A stretch of DNA of 64,000 nt. Source: Siphlonurus alternatus. Its lineage: Eukaryota > Arthropoda > Insecta > Ephemeroptera > Siphlonuridae. The notes beneath the pieces were generated by a model. The model saw nothing but the letters and a program-made list of their open reading frames with translations, did no database searches and was not told where the DNA came from. Numbering within the stretch: position 1 is the first letter of the stretch; the number at the start of each line of letters is the position of its first letter. The translations under genes and the position numbers were made by a program. The stretch covers positions 9,225,094 through 9,289,093 of the forward strand of contig OX463786.1 in NCBI GenBank assembly GCA_949825025.1, read 5' to 3'. This document shows positions 33,551 to 44,957 of this stretch, in pieces.

Positions 33551-33569
33551 CAACAGCACTAGTTTGTTA

Positions 33570-34726
33570 TACATTAATTAACGAATCTTTGGTTCAAAGG
33601 TCGCATGCATGAGTGGAATTGAGTGGACAGAAGTTAAATTAGGATAATATAACCAACGGTAAAAAAGAAAATAAGAATGAAATCAATTTTTAAATATATT
33701 GATTAAACATTATGTCTAATTAATTTTAAAATAAATATTTAAATTAAACAATCTGCGGTAGAATAATAATAATATAATAAAAGCATATCCTTAGATAAAA
33801 AAATTATACTTTCGTATATAATAGCTTAAAATATAAAAATTAATAAAATTATGTTTTAAAAAATACTAGAAAAAAGTGCTTATTTTATCTCTCTGGATAA
33901 AAATTTAAAAAAGTATATTTCATATTCTGTTTTTCAAATAGCATGAATATTTTAGCTTGAGGCTCATCATTTTATACTAAACTGATACGATTGTATATAT
34001 ATATTTTTTTCAGACTTCCAAGTGTTTTTATTTTTAAACAAAGTCACCATGAACTGGATTTTACAGTCTTTGATAAAGGTAAAACCACAGTCATATGTTT
34101 CTATACTTCTGTCCCAATTACAAACTTGCAAAGAGAATTAGATTTCTGTAAAAAAAAAAAAAAATAGCAATTGATTTTCACTTAAACTTTATGCTGGATT
34201 AACATTTTTACCGTATATTTGAATAAGTTGTATTGTATTGTCAAGATTTTCAGATTATTTTCAAGCCTATAAAACACTTAAAAAACAAATCCTCATAAGG
34301 GAAACAGATACAAATTTGCAGCCTAACACAGGCTGCGCTGGGGGCATACATGACCAAAATGTGTCAAATGCCACAAAATACAACCAATCAATCAACCCTT
34401 AAAATCGTGCTGTGTACATGACTATGACGTCAGGGTTTTGTACATGATTTTACCTCTAACATTACCAAGGAAAGGTGGTAAAAAGAACTCACAACTCTTC
34501 TAAAGCTGTGGAAATTAAGTGTGAAAGAGTACTCTAAAATTTTTTTGTTTGTAATCCAACCAGCAATGAATTTACACAAAAAGAAAAGAACAAAAAGAGT
34601 AAAAAATAACTTTAAAAAAAGTTTGGTATGTGGATTTAAATAGTAAGTTGCTTAATCTCTCTTCCTCTAGGTAAAGCGTGGGACAAAAGTCTCCTTTTTA
34701 ATGCTAGGGTTAAAAGTGTAAAAGCT
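33570..34726. other. Unassigned AT-rich DNA
   Basis: Nothing recognised. Confidence 0.5.
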
Positions 34727-34915
34727 GTCTCACATAGAATCGCATGATATGATAACTAAATTAAGAACCTATGCGATCAGGTATATACGAGCTCACACAG
34801 CTTTGTTTTGTATCGCATGACATCGTATGTTTCTCATTTAGAACAGTTTCTAAATTTGTATCATACGAAGTCATACGATACCATACGATACGATACTAAG
34901 TCAGTGTGCGATCCC
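34727..34915. mobile_element. MITE family O, copy 1
   Basis: Rich in CATACGATACCATACGA-type words, with CACATAGAATCGCATGATAT at one end. It matches 42005-42232 in reverse orientation, including TTTCTCATTTAGAAC and CCTATGCGATCAGGTA. The arms fold back imperfectly. Confidence 0.75.
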
Positions 34916-35001
34916 CCCTAAGAGGTGTTGAGGATAAAAGAAATTACATCTATTGAAGTATGTGATAAAAAATGTCTGATTTAAAAAATAAAAACAGAGT
35001 C

Positions 35002-35217
35002 TTAAGGTGGATTTTCATGAGCGACAACGGCGATGCGGCGCGATTTGTCGTAAAAGCTGCGAAATCCTATGCAGCGGCGAATTCACCGGTAATCGCGTTA
35101 ATTACGATGCTCTTTTTCTTTTAATCATCCAATATGGCCGCCAATGGATGTTACACAGCAAGTGCGCTTTATTCGCATCGCGTCGCATGGTAAAAATCAC
35201 TATGTGAATCCACGTTT
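35002..35217 (+). mobile_element. MITE family G, copy 6
   Basis: AAGGTGGATTTTCATGAGCG at the start, ATCGCGTTAATTACGATGCT in the middle, TATGTGAATCCACGTT at the end. Intact length, about 216 bp. Confidence 0.85.
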
Positions 35218-35771
35218 TGAGGTGTTGAGGATATAAATAAAAATAACATCTATTGAAAAATGCGATAAAAAATTACTGATTTAGAAAATAAAAGCAGAGT
35301 CTACATGACGGTGGATGTACAAAGTGGTGTATAGTGATAAGTTACGATGTTCTTTTTTTACGGATGAGTCAAAGTTTGCTCAAGACAAGCCAAGGGTCAA
35401 CTTCTTAAAGAAAGCTTTGTCTTAAAAGAACTCGATGAAACTTTTATACAGCTTAACAAGAAAAAAAGTACAATAATATTATACAATGAACAATACATGC
35501 TACATTCTATAGTGATTTCAATTTACTGTTTGTATAGCATGCAATTCAAAACTATAATATAAAAATAAAAACATAAGAAAAATAGTTCATGAGTATTAGT
35601 TTCAAATTTAACTGTATTTTTAGTACTTTGAAAAAAAAAAAAAGGTGCTATGGACAATCCACATAAAAATTATAATTGCATGTATTTGTATAGAAGGCTT
35701 CGAGGTTTGTAGTGCAAATTTTTAAGATTTTAAAAAAAAATCTCTATTTTAAAATTAAAATTCAAAATTTT
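35218..35771. other. Unassigned AT-rich DNA
   Basis: 35218-35300 repeats, with changes, the sequence just left of the G insertion (GAGGTGTTGAGGATA.. and AAAAATTACTGATTTA-like words at 34920-34998), suggesting a local ~300 bp duplication around G copy 6. Confidence 0.45.
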
Positions 35772-35853
35772 ATTTCAATCATAGGCTGTACAGCATGGAT
35801 CACGTCAGTTATATTTCGATCATAGGCTGTACAGCATGGATCACGTCAGTTAT
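35772..35853 (+). repeat. 41-bp tandem duplication
   Basis: Two adjacent units differing at one base: ATTTC[A/G]ATCATAGGCTG continuing TACAGCATGGATCACGTCAG and TTAT. Confidence 0.97.
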
Positions 35854-36256
35854 TGCATAAAAATGTAACATACTTAATTCTAATTAAAATTAGTTTTTCT
35901 AAATTTAATTAATTTAAACACATATTATACCCAAACAATATTTTTAAGTATGATCTATAAAATTAATATAATAATTAAAATTATGTCGTTTTAAACATCA
36001 CATTAGAGCCATAATATAAATAACACACAACTCCCTATTTCAATTAAAAGTCTATACAATATGACAAGTTAATTGGTTATTTTAACACTTTACTAGTAGT
36101 ACGTACATATTATAAATAATTTATTTCAAAAAGCAGTGTAAAAAAAAATCAAAATGAGCTGTGATGTCATATTCATGTAAATATTTAACACTCCAATGCA
36201 TCAGAGAAACGCATTTCATGACAGAAAATTTTCAGCACGATTTTAATATTAGAGTA
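35854..36256. other. Unassigned AT-rich DNA
   Basis: Nothing recognised. Confidence 0.5.
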
Positions 36257-36559
36257 TTGAGTATTGACCTCAATTTTTTTTATTGCAGAAATGGATAGAG
36301 GGTGAAAAGTTATGTTACCTTGATTTTTTTCAGATTTTTTACAGCCCGGGAAGTATTTTTAAAAAATTATTAAAAGTCCTTTTTGTGACGTCACGCGGCG
36401 GCAAGTTCTATCTTTTTGTTAAGGAGCGGCGTCTCGTGACGTCAATAATTTTTAAAAAAATAGTTTCCAGGCTCTAAAAACTCTGAAAAAAATCAGGGTA
36501 GCATAACTTTGTACCTTCTATCCATTTCTGCAATAAAAAAAATGAGGTCGATACTCCAT
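36257..36559. mobile_element. Foldback MITE family B, copy 2
   Basis: Left TTGAGTATTGACCTCAA, right TGAGGTCGATACTCCAT. Arms carry TTTTTGTGACGTCACGCGGC and its mirror GTCTCGTGACGTCA. One arm has AGCCCGGGAAG. Confidence 0.9.
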
Positions 36560-37198
36560 TTCCAAAATCTTCTCTTCTTTTCTTTTACAAAATATAGCTC
36601 CCTATAGTAATATGCAATAAAAATTGCATGCAGGTTGTATATATTTATCATGCATATTGCAAAAAAAATCATAAAAATTTACCATTTTTTTTTTTATAAA
36701 ATAATATATCAAATTTTCTAAGGTTTAACAATAAACTACAACAAAGATGTTATGTAACTCGGTCTTGGTGTAATTCATAGGATATAAAGTATCATATTTA
36801 AATTTTATAGCTCCATTAGTTACTGCATATTATTATATCCCAGTGGTGAGATATTTATTACTATTGCATGTAACTGCATGTAATCGGGTCAAGAATAAAA
36901 AAATAAAAGGGTGAGAAATATGTGGTTATATATTTTGTTATACTAGGAGGGAAGGTTATAAATATTTAACATTAAAATTATATGAATAAATTTTAAATAT
37001 TTTGAATAATGGTGAGAAAACATAATTATTCTTTATTAAAAAAAGTAGTCATTCTTAAAGCAAAATGTTTTCTTCCTTTAAATTTTGAATTTAAGTGAGA
37101 AAGATTCATATTAAATTCATATTAGATATTTTTAATTATTTCTACGTTTCTCTAACTGTTTTATTTGTAATTAATTAATGTGCAATAATGTTGATTTT
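36560..37198. other. Unassigned AT-rich DNA
   Basis: Nothing recognised. Confidence 0.5.
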
Positions 37199-37560
37199 TT
37201 ATTGTTGTCAAAATATTCTAAGGATGAATCTCAGTAGATTGATATCTCGCAATCGTACCGCCTGAATGTAACAAGACTTTTTGCAGGGGACTTAGAACTC
37301 ACCATCAATAGGTGGTATACAAATTTTGAAGCGAATTTGTCTTATCAGTTTTGTGAAAACTGAGGTAGAAGTTTAACATTGGCCTTATGGACGAAAACCG
37401 GAAATGGAGCTGTTGTAAGAAAACTGCAAGACTGAATTTGCTTAAACCATAAACGATTAAGTTTTCGAACATTCTCGATTTTTTAAAATTTATTGCATTC
37501 GATTCGTTTGCAGGGAAATATTTTTTGACTCCGAAGTAACTGAGATTAATCGTTAATAAA
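37199..37560 (+). mobile_element. Repeat family K, copy 2
   Basis: AAGGATGAATCTCAGTAGAT at the start and AGTAACTGAGATTAATCG at the end form a weak inverted pair. The middle matches copy 1 closely. Confidence 0.8.
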
Positions 37561-38132
37561 TTATTAAAAAAACGAGTTTAGAAAAACAAAATTTTAACCA
37601 AAAATAATTTTTTAATATATTCTTTCGGAAAAAGGATTAATCACTTGCGTTATTTAAATCAATAATATTTATAATGTATTAAGAAATGATTATATAGCTC
37701 CCTATATAGTATATATTCTATTGTATATATAACATCTATATAACAGCTTTAAAGAGAATTGATTATAATTTCATAAAACAAAATACTGATGCTTATACTG
37801 TCCTAATTGACATCATAACAATACCTGTTTTAATATGTATGTTTCGTTGTTGACATTTACAAATAAATTGTCAAAATATTATCAATTAAGAAACAATAAA
37901 CTTTTCATCCTTCATATTAAATATAATGTGCCAAATAACAATGTATTCAAAGAACATTGTATTATTAATATTAAATACATATTATAACGTCATGAAATTA
38001 ACGTTGAACGATAATAAATCCTTGTTTGTTCATGTCAACAAAGTTTCTGTACAAACTTTCAAATGAAGTGTCGAAAACAAACATTCTCTTCAACATGTCT
38101 TCTATTAATAATTCAATATTAATTAAGTTGTT
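37561..38132. other. Unassigned AT-rich DNA
   Basis: Nothing recognised. Confidence 0.5.
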
Positions 38133-39445
38133 ATGAAAGTGGATTTTACAAGATTATTATAATTTTCTTATCAATATTTACGAACATTTTAGAACTACGG
38201 TAATGTGTTTACTTTCGATAACAGTAGAAAAAATTATTTTTTTAAATTTAAAAAAATATTGATTTTATAAGTAATAAGTATTATATATTTTTTTTAAAGG
38301 AATAAAAGTGATTAAAATTATAAAGATAAAATAACGTATCGAGAAATTACGTAAATAAAAACATTTTAATTCGTGCTGTAAAATAAAACGGCATGTAAAT
38401 TTATAAAATTTGTTGCAAAGGGAGTTGCAATTGTGTTGGTTGCTCCTATAGAAAAAAGTCAGGATAAATGTTTTTAAGCGTCATAAAAATATGAATTAAC
38501 ATACTAATTTATAATATTCTAATTATAAATAGGAAAATAATTTTAAAAACCATGAACTTCTTATCCCGAATTAACATCAGTCATGTTTGTTCGTATTTGT
38601 ACTGTTAGATCTTATAACATAAATAATAATATAATGACATATAATAGAACTACAGTATAACAAATCTTAGTTTACGTTTAGATTCAACTACGCGCGGTGG
38701 CCATCTTGAAAGTTATAACATGGCTAAGATAGGGAGCGCCAGCCTGCCTAGAAGTATTTAAATTGTATAGTCTAGCCATGTCAGGTGTAAACTTAGATTT
38801 GTTTTACCGTATATTAAGTTGTTATGAAAGTAGATTTTACAAAAATTTTACAATTTTCTTAACAATATTTACGACCATTTTAGAATCACGGTAATGTGTT
38901 TGCTTTCGATAACAGTATAAGGTTATTATGTTAATCTCTGCTGGACAATATTTCTAAATTTATGAATGTAATAAAAAAGTTGAAAAATTTATTTTTTAGT
39001 TTAAAATTAAATATTGATTTTATAAGTAATTTCTTATTATGTACAATTTTATAGAAAATAATCTAATTTAATGTCTTAAATTGCAGATTATTTATAAAAA
39101 AGTTATCTAAATAAAAACATTTTAATTTGTGCAGAAAAATAAAACGCCATGTAGACAACAATTTGTTGCAATGAAAATTGAATACAATCTTCAGTCTTGT
39201 GTCGCTGAAAGAAGGAACGAGTTTGGAGGAATTATTTCAAACCTCAATTATACCTCATAAAAAAGAACATAAAATTATGACAATTTATTTATAAATGCAT
39301 AAAAAATTGGCAGTAAAATAACAACAAAATCACTCATAACCCTTTTATCCCGAATTAACATAATTCATAATTTATTTGCTTGTGTTTTTACTGTCAGACC
39401 TAGCTATAACATTAATTGTTATTATAATTAAGATGTAATAATACT
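38133..39445 (+). repeat. Diverged tandem duplication, unit about 520-630 bp
   Basis: 38133-38650 and 38813-39445 share, in order, TTAAGTTGTTATGAAAGT, ACGGTAATGTGTTT, CTTTCGATAACAGTA, ATTGATTTTATAAGTAAT, ATAAAAACATTTTAATT and TATCCCGAATTAACAT. A MITE (38651-38812) sits between the units. A further diverged inverse relative may lie at about 44220-44420 (TTGTCCAGCAAAGATTAA). No coding frame is conserved. Confidence 0.7.
38651..38812. mobile_element. MITE with TA-flanked inverted ends
   Basis: About 162 bp, left TACAGTATAACAAATCTTAG, right ATTTGTTTTACCGTATA in inverse with TTTACA/TGTAAAC inside. It contains ATGGCTAAGATAGGGAGCG and the inverse-like CTAGCCATGTCAGG. TA at both ends fits Tc1/mariner-type insertion between the two duplication units. 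Confidence 0.7.
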
Positions 39446-39446
39446 C

Positions 39447-39835
39447 AGGGTGTTTGTAAAGTAGTGGAGGGTGTTTGGGCGTTAATAAAAGACACCTGTA
39501 GGTTTAACGCAACATGGACTTTTTATATATGAAATTGAAGCTTAACATTTTACAATTTCGAAAATCAAGATGAAAATTAAATCAAGTAAGCGGTTCATTT
39601 TTTACACGCTAAATGGCCAAAAGAGCAAAATTTTCATTGAAAATTTCGTTTTTCGTGACACTTTTGTGGTAACAAGATGTTCACAGATCAGCAGAAATTA
39701 AAGGTGTGGTATGATCTCAATCTTATGGATCTGCTGCTGCTGTAAAATGAAAAATTTGGTAACTTTTGTCACGTAAATTATCGTCAAACTCCTGGTGAAA
39801 ATTTAATCTTACGTTGGTGGCAAAATTTTTAAGGA
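39447..39835 (+). pseudogene. Relic of a mariner/IS630-like transposase, N-terminal region
   Basis: AGGGTGTTTGTAAAGTAGTGG at 39446-39466 resembles terminal sequences of a widespread arthropod element group. From the ATG at 39677 the frame reads MFTDQQKLKVWYDL. After a frame change GSAAAVK follows, and further on TPGENLILRWWQNF. These three blocks, in this order, match the N-terminal helix-turn-helix of DUF4817-like transposases (FTxxQ..VxWY...GSAAAVxRxF...P...TILRWxxxF). There is a stop at about 39743 and another after QNF. The catalytic DDE region is absent, so it is dead. Confidence 0.65.
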
Positions 39836-42004
39836 GTATGTTTTTTTATTAGGTATATAACAGCAATACGTTGTCAATTTGATACGATTAGGATAAATAG
39901 AATCGCGACATTAACATATTTATCTAAAACTTCCGGTATCTAAATTTTAATTGAAAACTTTCAAAACACCTAAATTATGCTACACACAAATTACTTGAAA
40001 ATTTTGTAATGTTTATGCTTCAAGAAATGCATAGTTATAATTCATGAAAAATTCTTAAAGTATTTCAATGAAATCTGTTTGCCATTAATGAAAGAAAAAA
40101 TGTTAAACTCTGAAAATATCAAATCATGTAATAAAATATTGTATTTTAATTAATTTCTATAAATAAGCACAGTGATTTATTATAGAGTTCAATGGAACTC
40201 CCTGTGATATGACTCTGTAATGTCATAAGTCAAGGTTCATTTTCCCGCTCATTAATACCCACCTACTTAAACTAATTACTATACCTTGTTATATTTTGAC
40301 CTACCTCAACTATCTACCTCTCCATGTAAAGGTTTAAGATAAGCCGAGAGCTCTGTGGCGAGGAAGGAAGAGAATTGTTATACGTAGACTGGGATATTAC
40401 TTTGTCTTGAGAATCGTGTGTACCACCAGCCTAAAGGAAGTTGCTGCCCGTACCAGCGTCTTAAGAAAACTACACTGAAAAATTACTCCCTTCTTTTAAA
40501 TTATATAAGGATAATTAAATTGTACAATTTATATACCTGTATATATTTTTTTTTAGATATAATGGGATTTTATAGGACCTATTATAAGTTTCGTAACACT
40601 TTATAAAAAAGGTAATTATTAACGTTTGTTTTCGTTGGAGAAAATGGAAAATATGAAGTTAATTAGTAAAATTCTATTTATTATTTAAAAAATAATATTT
40701 TAATAATTTTTTTTAAATAAAAGTGCGGGTTTTATAAATAATTGCGTATTATATGTTATTTTCTAAAAATATAAAGTAATTTTTTATCCAAAGAAAAAAT
40801 AATCTACTAAAAAGTTATTTAAATCATTTTTTTTTTTCTAATTGTTCTCTTGAGATAAAATAATTTTACTTTTTCAATTTTATATTACGTTTCCACATCG
40901 AGGAAAATAGGACAGTAGGTTTTACACTGCAATATTTTGAACAAAATTTTTTTTAAGCAATAAATTATAATTATTAAGAAATGCACACAAAAGCAAATGA
41001 AGATTTTTAAACGTTTTTATTTATTTTTATGTTATTATATTTCCCTCATGAGTACATAAATAACAAGTCAGAGGCAGGAATTCACAAACAGTCCAATAAG
41101 AACAAACCACTTCCCGAAGGTTGTGCAGTGAATCCCTGTAAACACAAAAATAAGGAAATAAACAATTAATAAGTAACATAATATCATAATAACAACGTTA
41201 CTGTACTGTAGACACTGTAGTAAACGCACTTTTTATGGGACACTTACTTGAAAGAGAATTTTCATAAATTTTATAATATTATTTAAAATGTTTTAGAATG
41301 AAACGAATATTTTATAATAAATTTAATTATTGTATTATTGTAACTCTTGAATAATACCTTTTGTTTGAACCTGAATCAAAACAATAGTTATGGTATGGGA
41401 TTATTTAGAATCAAACTAGCCTAAAAGCAAGTAGAAAGGTTGTTATCTGTAGCAAGATAATAAACTGATCTTTGAATGAAAAGTGGATATAAGCTAATTT
41501 CATCCTTTTGGCTCCTCTAGTATTCTACCTATAAAAGTGTAATAATACGCTCCAATTTGTAGTCTATAGTAAATATTGATAAAGGCAGAAGTTATAATTG
41601 TAAACAGGGAGTTTCAAAATGAATTTCACAAACTTTTTAAACTTTTTTTTTTCAGTGTATGCTGCAAAGTATAAAATAATTTCTTGAAGTTGACAATTTT
41701 TTTCTCAATGTAAAACGTTATGGTACTAAACGTTGAACAATTTTCTGCTTACGAGCGTGTCTGATTCTGCGTCACTTAACATAGCGACAAAGAGACTATA
41801 TTCTGTACACACTATCATCAAGTTTTTGTCAATTCCAAGAAAACTATTCTCATGTTTAACGAGCAACTTGATAATATCCTTGTTTCCTTGTTACGTAAAC
41901 ATTTTGTCACTCTTTATATAAAGTCTTCTTAAATTGAATTATTACCTTCTTCACTCTCAGTTTATTATCACGTTTTATAACAAAGAAAATATAAAGCTAC
42001 TTTA
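39836..42004. other. Long AT-rich stretch, no gene confirmed
   Basis: Mostly A/T homopolymer-rich DNA. A GC-richer island at 40330-40480 has a 45-codon stop-free plus-strand frame ending at about 40477 (it includes VCTTSLKEVAARTSVLRK). It has no recognised domain and could be chance, an old repeat or an exon. Confidence 0.4.
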
Positions 42005-42232
42005 ATAATTCTTATACGAAGGCTGCTCGCAGACAGCATCGCATCGTATGATTTCGTATCGTATGACTTCGTATGATAAAAATTTAGAACCGGTTCTAAA
42101 TGAGAAACTTACGATGTCATATCATACGATACCATACGAAGCTGTGTGCGCGCGCATTACCTGATCGCATAGTTTCTTAATTTTTTTATCATACACTACG
42201 AAATCATGCGATTCTGTCTGCGACTAACCTAA
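42005..42232. mobile_element. MITE family O, copy 2
   Basis: About 228 bp, opposite orientation to copy 1. GCATCGCATCGTATGATTTC at the left and GAAATCATGCGATTCTGTCT at the right are inverted. It contains TTCTAAATGAGAAACTTACG. Confidence 0.78.
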
Positions 42233-42299
42233 AAGAAGAATTTTTATATAAATTATTAAGTGTATTTAAAAATATTGCCTAGGCTTATTCATTTCATCC

Positions 42300-42700
42300 T
42301 CACTTTATTTATTCATTATATTTATTAAAAAAAAAAAAAAAACAGACTACAGGTTAGGTATAATCCGATTATAAAGAATACAATAGTTCATATATATAAA
42401 CAAATTCTTAATTAAAATACACACTTACAAAAAATATTATATAACTAAAATCTTGGTAACATATAATACATTATATTTATATTACATAATTAAACTTGCA
42501 TTTGAGTTATTTACATATCCTTGCAACTTGCGCAGATTGATCGAAAATGTCAAGCTCGTATTTACTGTTCAGTTCATTGCAAAATGATTGAACTCTGGAA
42601 ATAAAAGCATATTTATCAATATCAATTCTTGTGGGTTTGGTATGTAAAAAGGGGAATGTGATCTGTTTTGTCTCGCTGGTACATTTAGATTGAGCTCAGC
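42300..42700 (-). mobile_element. LINE 3' end, 5'-truncated
   Basis: The minus strand encodes ITFPFLHTKPTRIDI..AFISRVQSFCNEL, which loosely follows the C-terminal LINE ORF2 pattern (IPxxRTxxYxxSFxxRxxxLWNxL). About 200 bp of AT-rich 3' UTR follow, ending in a T run then AATAAATATAATGAATAAAT. The tail style matches the LINE at 5.4 kb. The match is weaker than for that copy. Confidence 0.45.
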
Positions 42701-42704
42701 CAGA

Positions 42705-42815
42705 AGAGCGAAGAAGAAGAAATGTGTTTTTGAGGTAAAAAAAGATGCAGTAAGATTAGGTTTAGACGTATTAAGGATGAGTTGAGGATGGAATTTTTTA
42801 ACTAGGGATTGCAAA
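42705..42815. mobile_element. MITE family V, fragment 5
   Basis: GAGCGAAGAAGAAGAAATGT, GGTTTAGACGTATTAAGG, ATGAGTTGAGGATGG and TTTTTTAACTAGGG match one end of family V in reverse orientation. It abuts the LINE fragment. Confidence 0.65.
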
Positions 42816-43394
42816 CATTGTAACGCATGAGCTAAAACGTTTTATGGAAGGGTCCAATACTTGTCATAAACATATATCAAAAGCAACAATATAAATTAAA
42901 ATTATTCACATGACTGCTATATTACTTATAAGAAATTACATTTATTCACTAATATATTTATGATGAAAATTCCAAGAACTAGAAATTAGAAAGACATATT
43001 ACTTTCATTTCATTAAAAGTTCCTGTATTTAAGTTAAGCATTTTATTTTAAGTTTGTGTAAAAAACATTAAGATTTTATCTTTTGCTTTTAAATTAAAGT
43101 TATAATAAAAGAGAATAACTGAAGAAGTTTCTTTGCTTTGATATTTGATTATATCAAGAATCTCTAAGACGTTTTTGATAAAGCCTGAAAAGTACATTGT
43201 TTAGTAATGAAATGAAATTGTTCCATTTTAAAACTTTTTCTTTAGTTTTAATCTAATTTTATACGTTTTCTACTAAGGAATGAAAACGATATATTTTGCA
43301 ATTTATTTTGTTATAATTCTTAAAAATAATTGTAATTAAAATGCAAATCAACTCTTTATTTAAGAGTAAATATTATAAAAAAAACATTTTTTCA
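42816..43394. other. Unassigned AT-rich DNA
   Basis: Nothing recognised. Confidence 0.5.
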
Positions 43395-43465
43395 TCTGTT
43401 GAATGAGGGAACCATGGAAACCTCAAATCAAATGGTCATTGAAGAAACTTCATGCACGATCAATT
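43395..43465 (+). mobile_element. SINE central-domain fragment
   Basis: GAGGGAACCATGGAAACCTC then AAATGGTCATTGAAG is a clear copy of the shared domain without a head. Confidence 0.55.
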
Positions 43466-43518
43466 AAAATCTTCAAAAATGACATAAAATATATCAAAAA
43501 ACGTAATGAAAGTATATA

Positions 43519-43650
43519 TTGCGTGATGGTACAATATTTCCTTAAATTTCATCTGCATACAAACGTGCAGATGGAGTAAAAATTTTCTTGTAAGGAAAAT
43601 TTGAATGCATTAATTATAAAAAATTTTATAATATTGTGTAATACTGGCTT
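43519..43650. mobile_element. MITE family N, copy 2
   Basis: ATTTCATCTGCATACAAACG, TTTTCTTGTAAGGAAAATTT and TGTGTAATACTGG match 51222-51373. Ends are inverted but decayed. Confidence 0.5.
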
Positions 43651-44625
43651 AATAACCATATTATGCTTAATATAATACTGCATTTGCATCCCTTAAGTAT
43701 AATAAATATTTATTACATTTCCTCCTTCCATACCTAAAAAATAAAACTAAAAGAAAACGCACAAAATATTAATTACACCGATCACCATATTTTTTTAATC
43801 ACCCCAACCGTAGATTGAAAACAACATTAATTATATTTTTAATTAAATATTATATGATATTGTTTTATATTATGGTTATGCCCAAATTTTCTTTAAAAGT
43901 TTTTTGTACTATAAAATAATGCGTAAGTTTTTTGTAATCATTACTAAAAATTTGTTAGCCAGTAAGAAATTTAATTCACTTTATGAAAACAAAAAATGTT
44001 TGTTCTTGCGTGTAATTATAGTTGCTCATTGTTTAATGTTGCGGTTAGGTTTAAGGGATGACAGTTATTATTACTATAATAGTTCACACATGCCTAAATA
44101 ATTAATTGAAATAGTTTCTCTAAGTACAAACTTAATCTCTATAACTCTCATGCTTGAAGTAGTTTATTACATACAAATTATTACGATCTAGTTATAATAA
44201 TAACATAATTTAATTTCAAACTATCTTACCTTAAATTAACATGAAAGTTATTCGGCTAGAAGGCGTTAATAGTTTATATAGACCAGGAACACATTTTTTT
44301 TTTTTGTTCATAATTTCACAAAATACTAATTATTGTCCAGCAAAGATTAATTTAATAATCTTATGTTGCCGGTGCAAAATACAAGTAGAAAATTCACTTC
44401 AAGATTTCAAAAATTATTAAAGACTTAATAATTGAACAAAAATTATAAAAAAAGGATAAGCAAAAGTTAAGTTGCAAAGTGTGCAGGAAAAAGTTTAAAC
44501 AAAATATGATTTTTTTTTTTTTAGAGCACCATTGAATTTTAACTCAAGTGAAATACAAAAAACAATATTTATGTATGAAATTGAGAAACAAAAATATAAT
44601 AATTACAAAAAAAAAATAATTCCCT
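43651..44625. other. Unassigned AT-rich DNA
   Basis: 44220-44420 may be a diverged inverse relative of the 38.1-39.4 kb duplication unit. No gene recognised. Confidence 0.4.
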
Positions 44626-44957
44626 AATGGACAACATACATGAAATTTTTTTATTGCAGAAATGAATAGAGGGTACCAAATTATGCCACTCTGAATTCTT
44701 TTACATTTTTTTGAAACCCAGAACTATTTTTAAATAATTATTGAAAGTGCGGCCACGCCCCCTGGAGGCGTCAATAGGCGTCCAGTCTCTATCCTTTTTA
44801 TTAAGGCTGCAGGGGTGCCAACTGAAATCACAGGACTTTCAATAATTATTTAAAAATAGTTCCGGGTTTCAAAAAAATCTGAAAAAATTCAGAGTAGCAT
44901 AATTTCGTACCATCTATTCATTTCTGCAATAAAATTTTTTCATGTATGTTGTCCATT
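44626..44957. mobile_element. Foldback MITE family B, variant copy 3
   Basis: The inner arms (TTATTGCAGAAATGAATAGA, GGTTTCAAAAAAATCTGAAA) are family B, but the termini are different: AATGGACAACATACATGAAA and its perfect inverse TTTCATGTATGTTGTCCATT. CRE palindromes are absent. It is a subfamily with exchanged ends. Confidence 0.85.

Larger units (their letters stand above)
31414..33561. mobile_element. hAT-like element with internal GGATATCC arrays
   Basis: A 2,148 bp element with termini TAGTGCTGTTGA and TCAACAGCACTA (perfect inverse). It is flanked by the perfect 8 bp duplication GTTTGTTA at 31406-31413 and 33562-33569. The 8 bp duplication and short inverted ends fit hAT. Each end carries an array of short repeats built on GGATATCC. 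Between them are AT-rich DNA, a 120 bp hairpin and a GC-richer patch that may be a transposase relic. No intact transposase, so non-autonomous. Confidence 0.9.

Noticed and set aside
39446..39480. Complete mariner element
   Set aside because: Only one end-like sequence and the N-terminal relic were found; no matching right end or DDE domain nearby.
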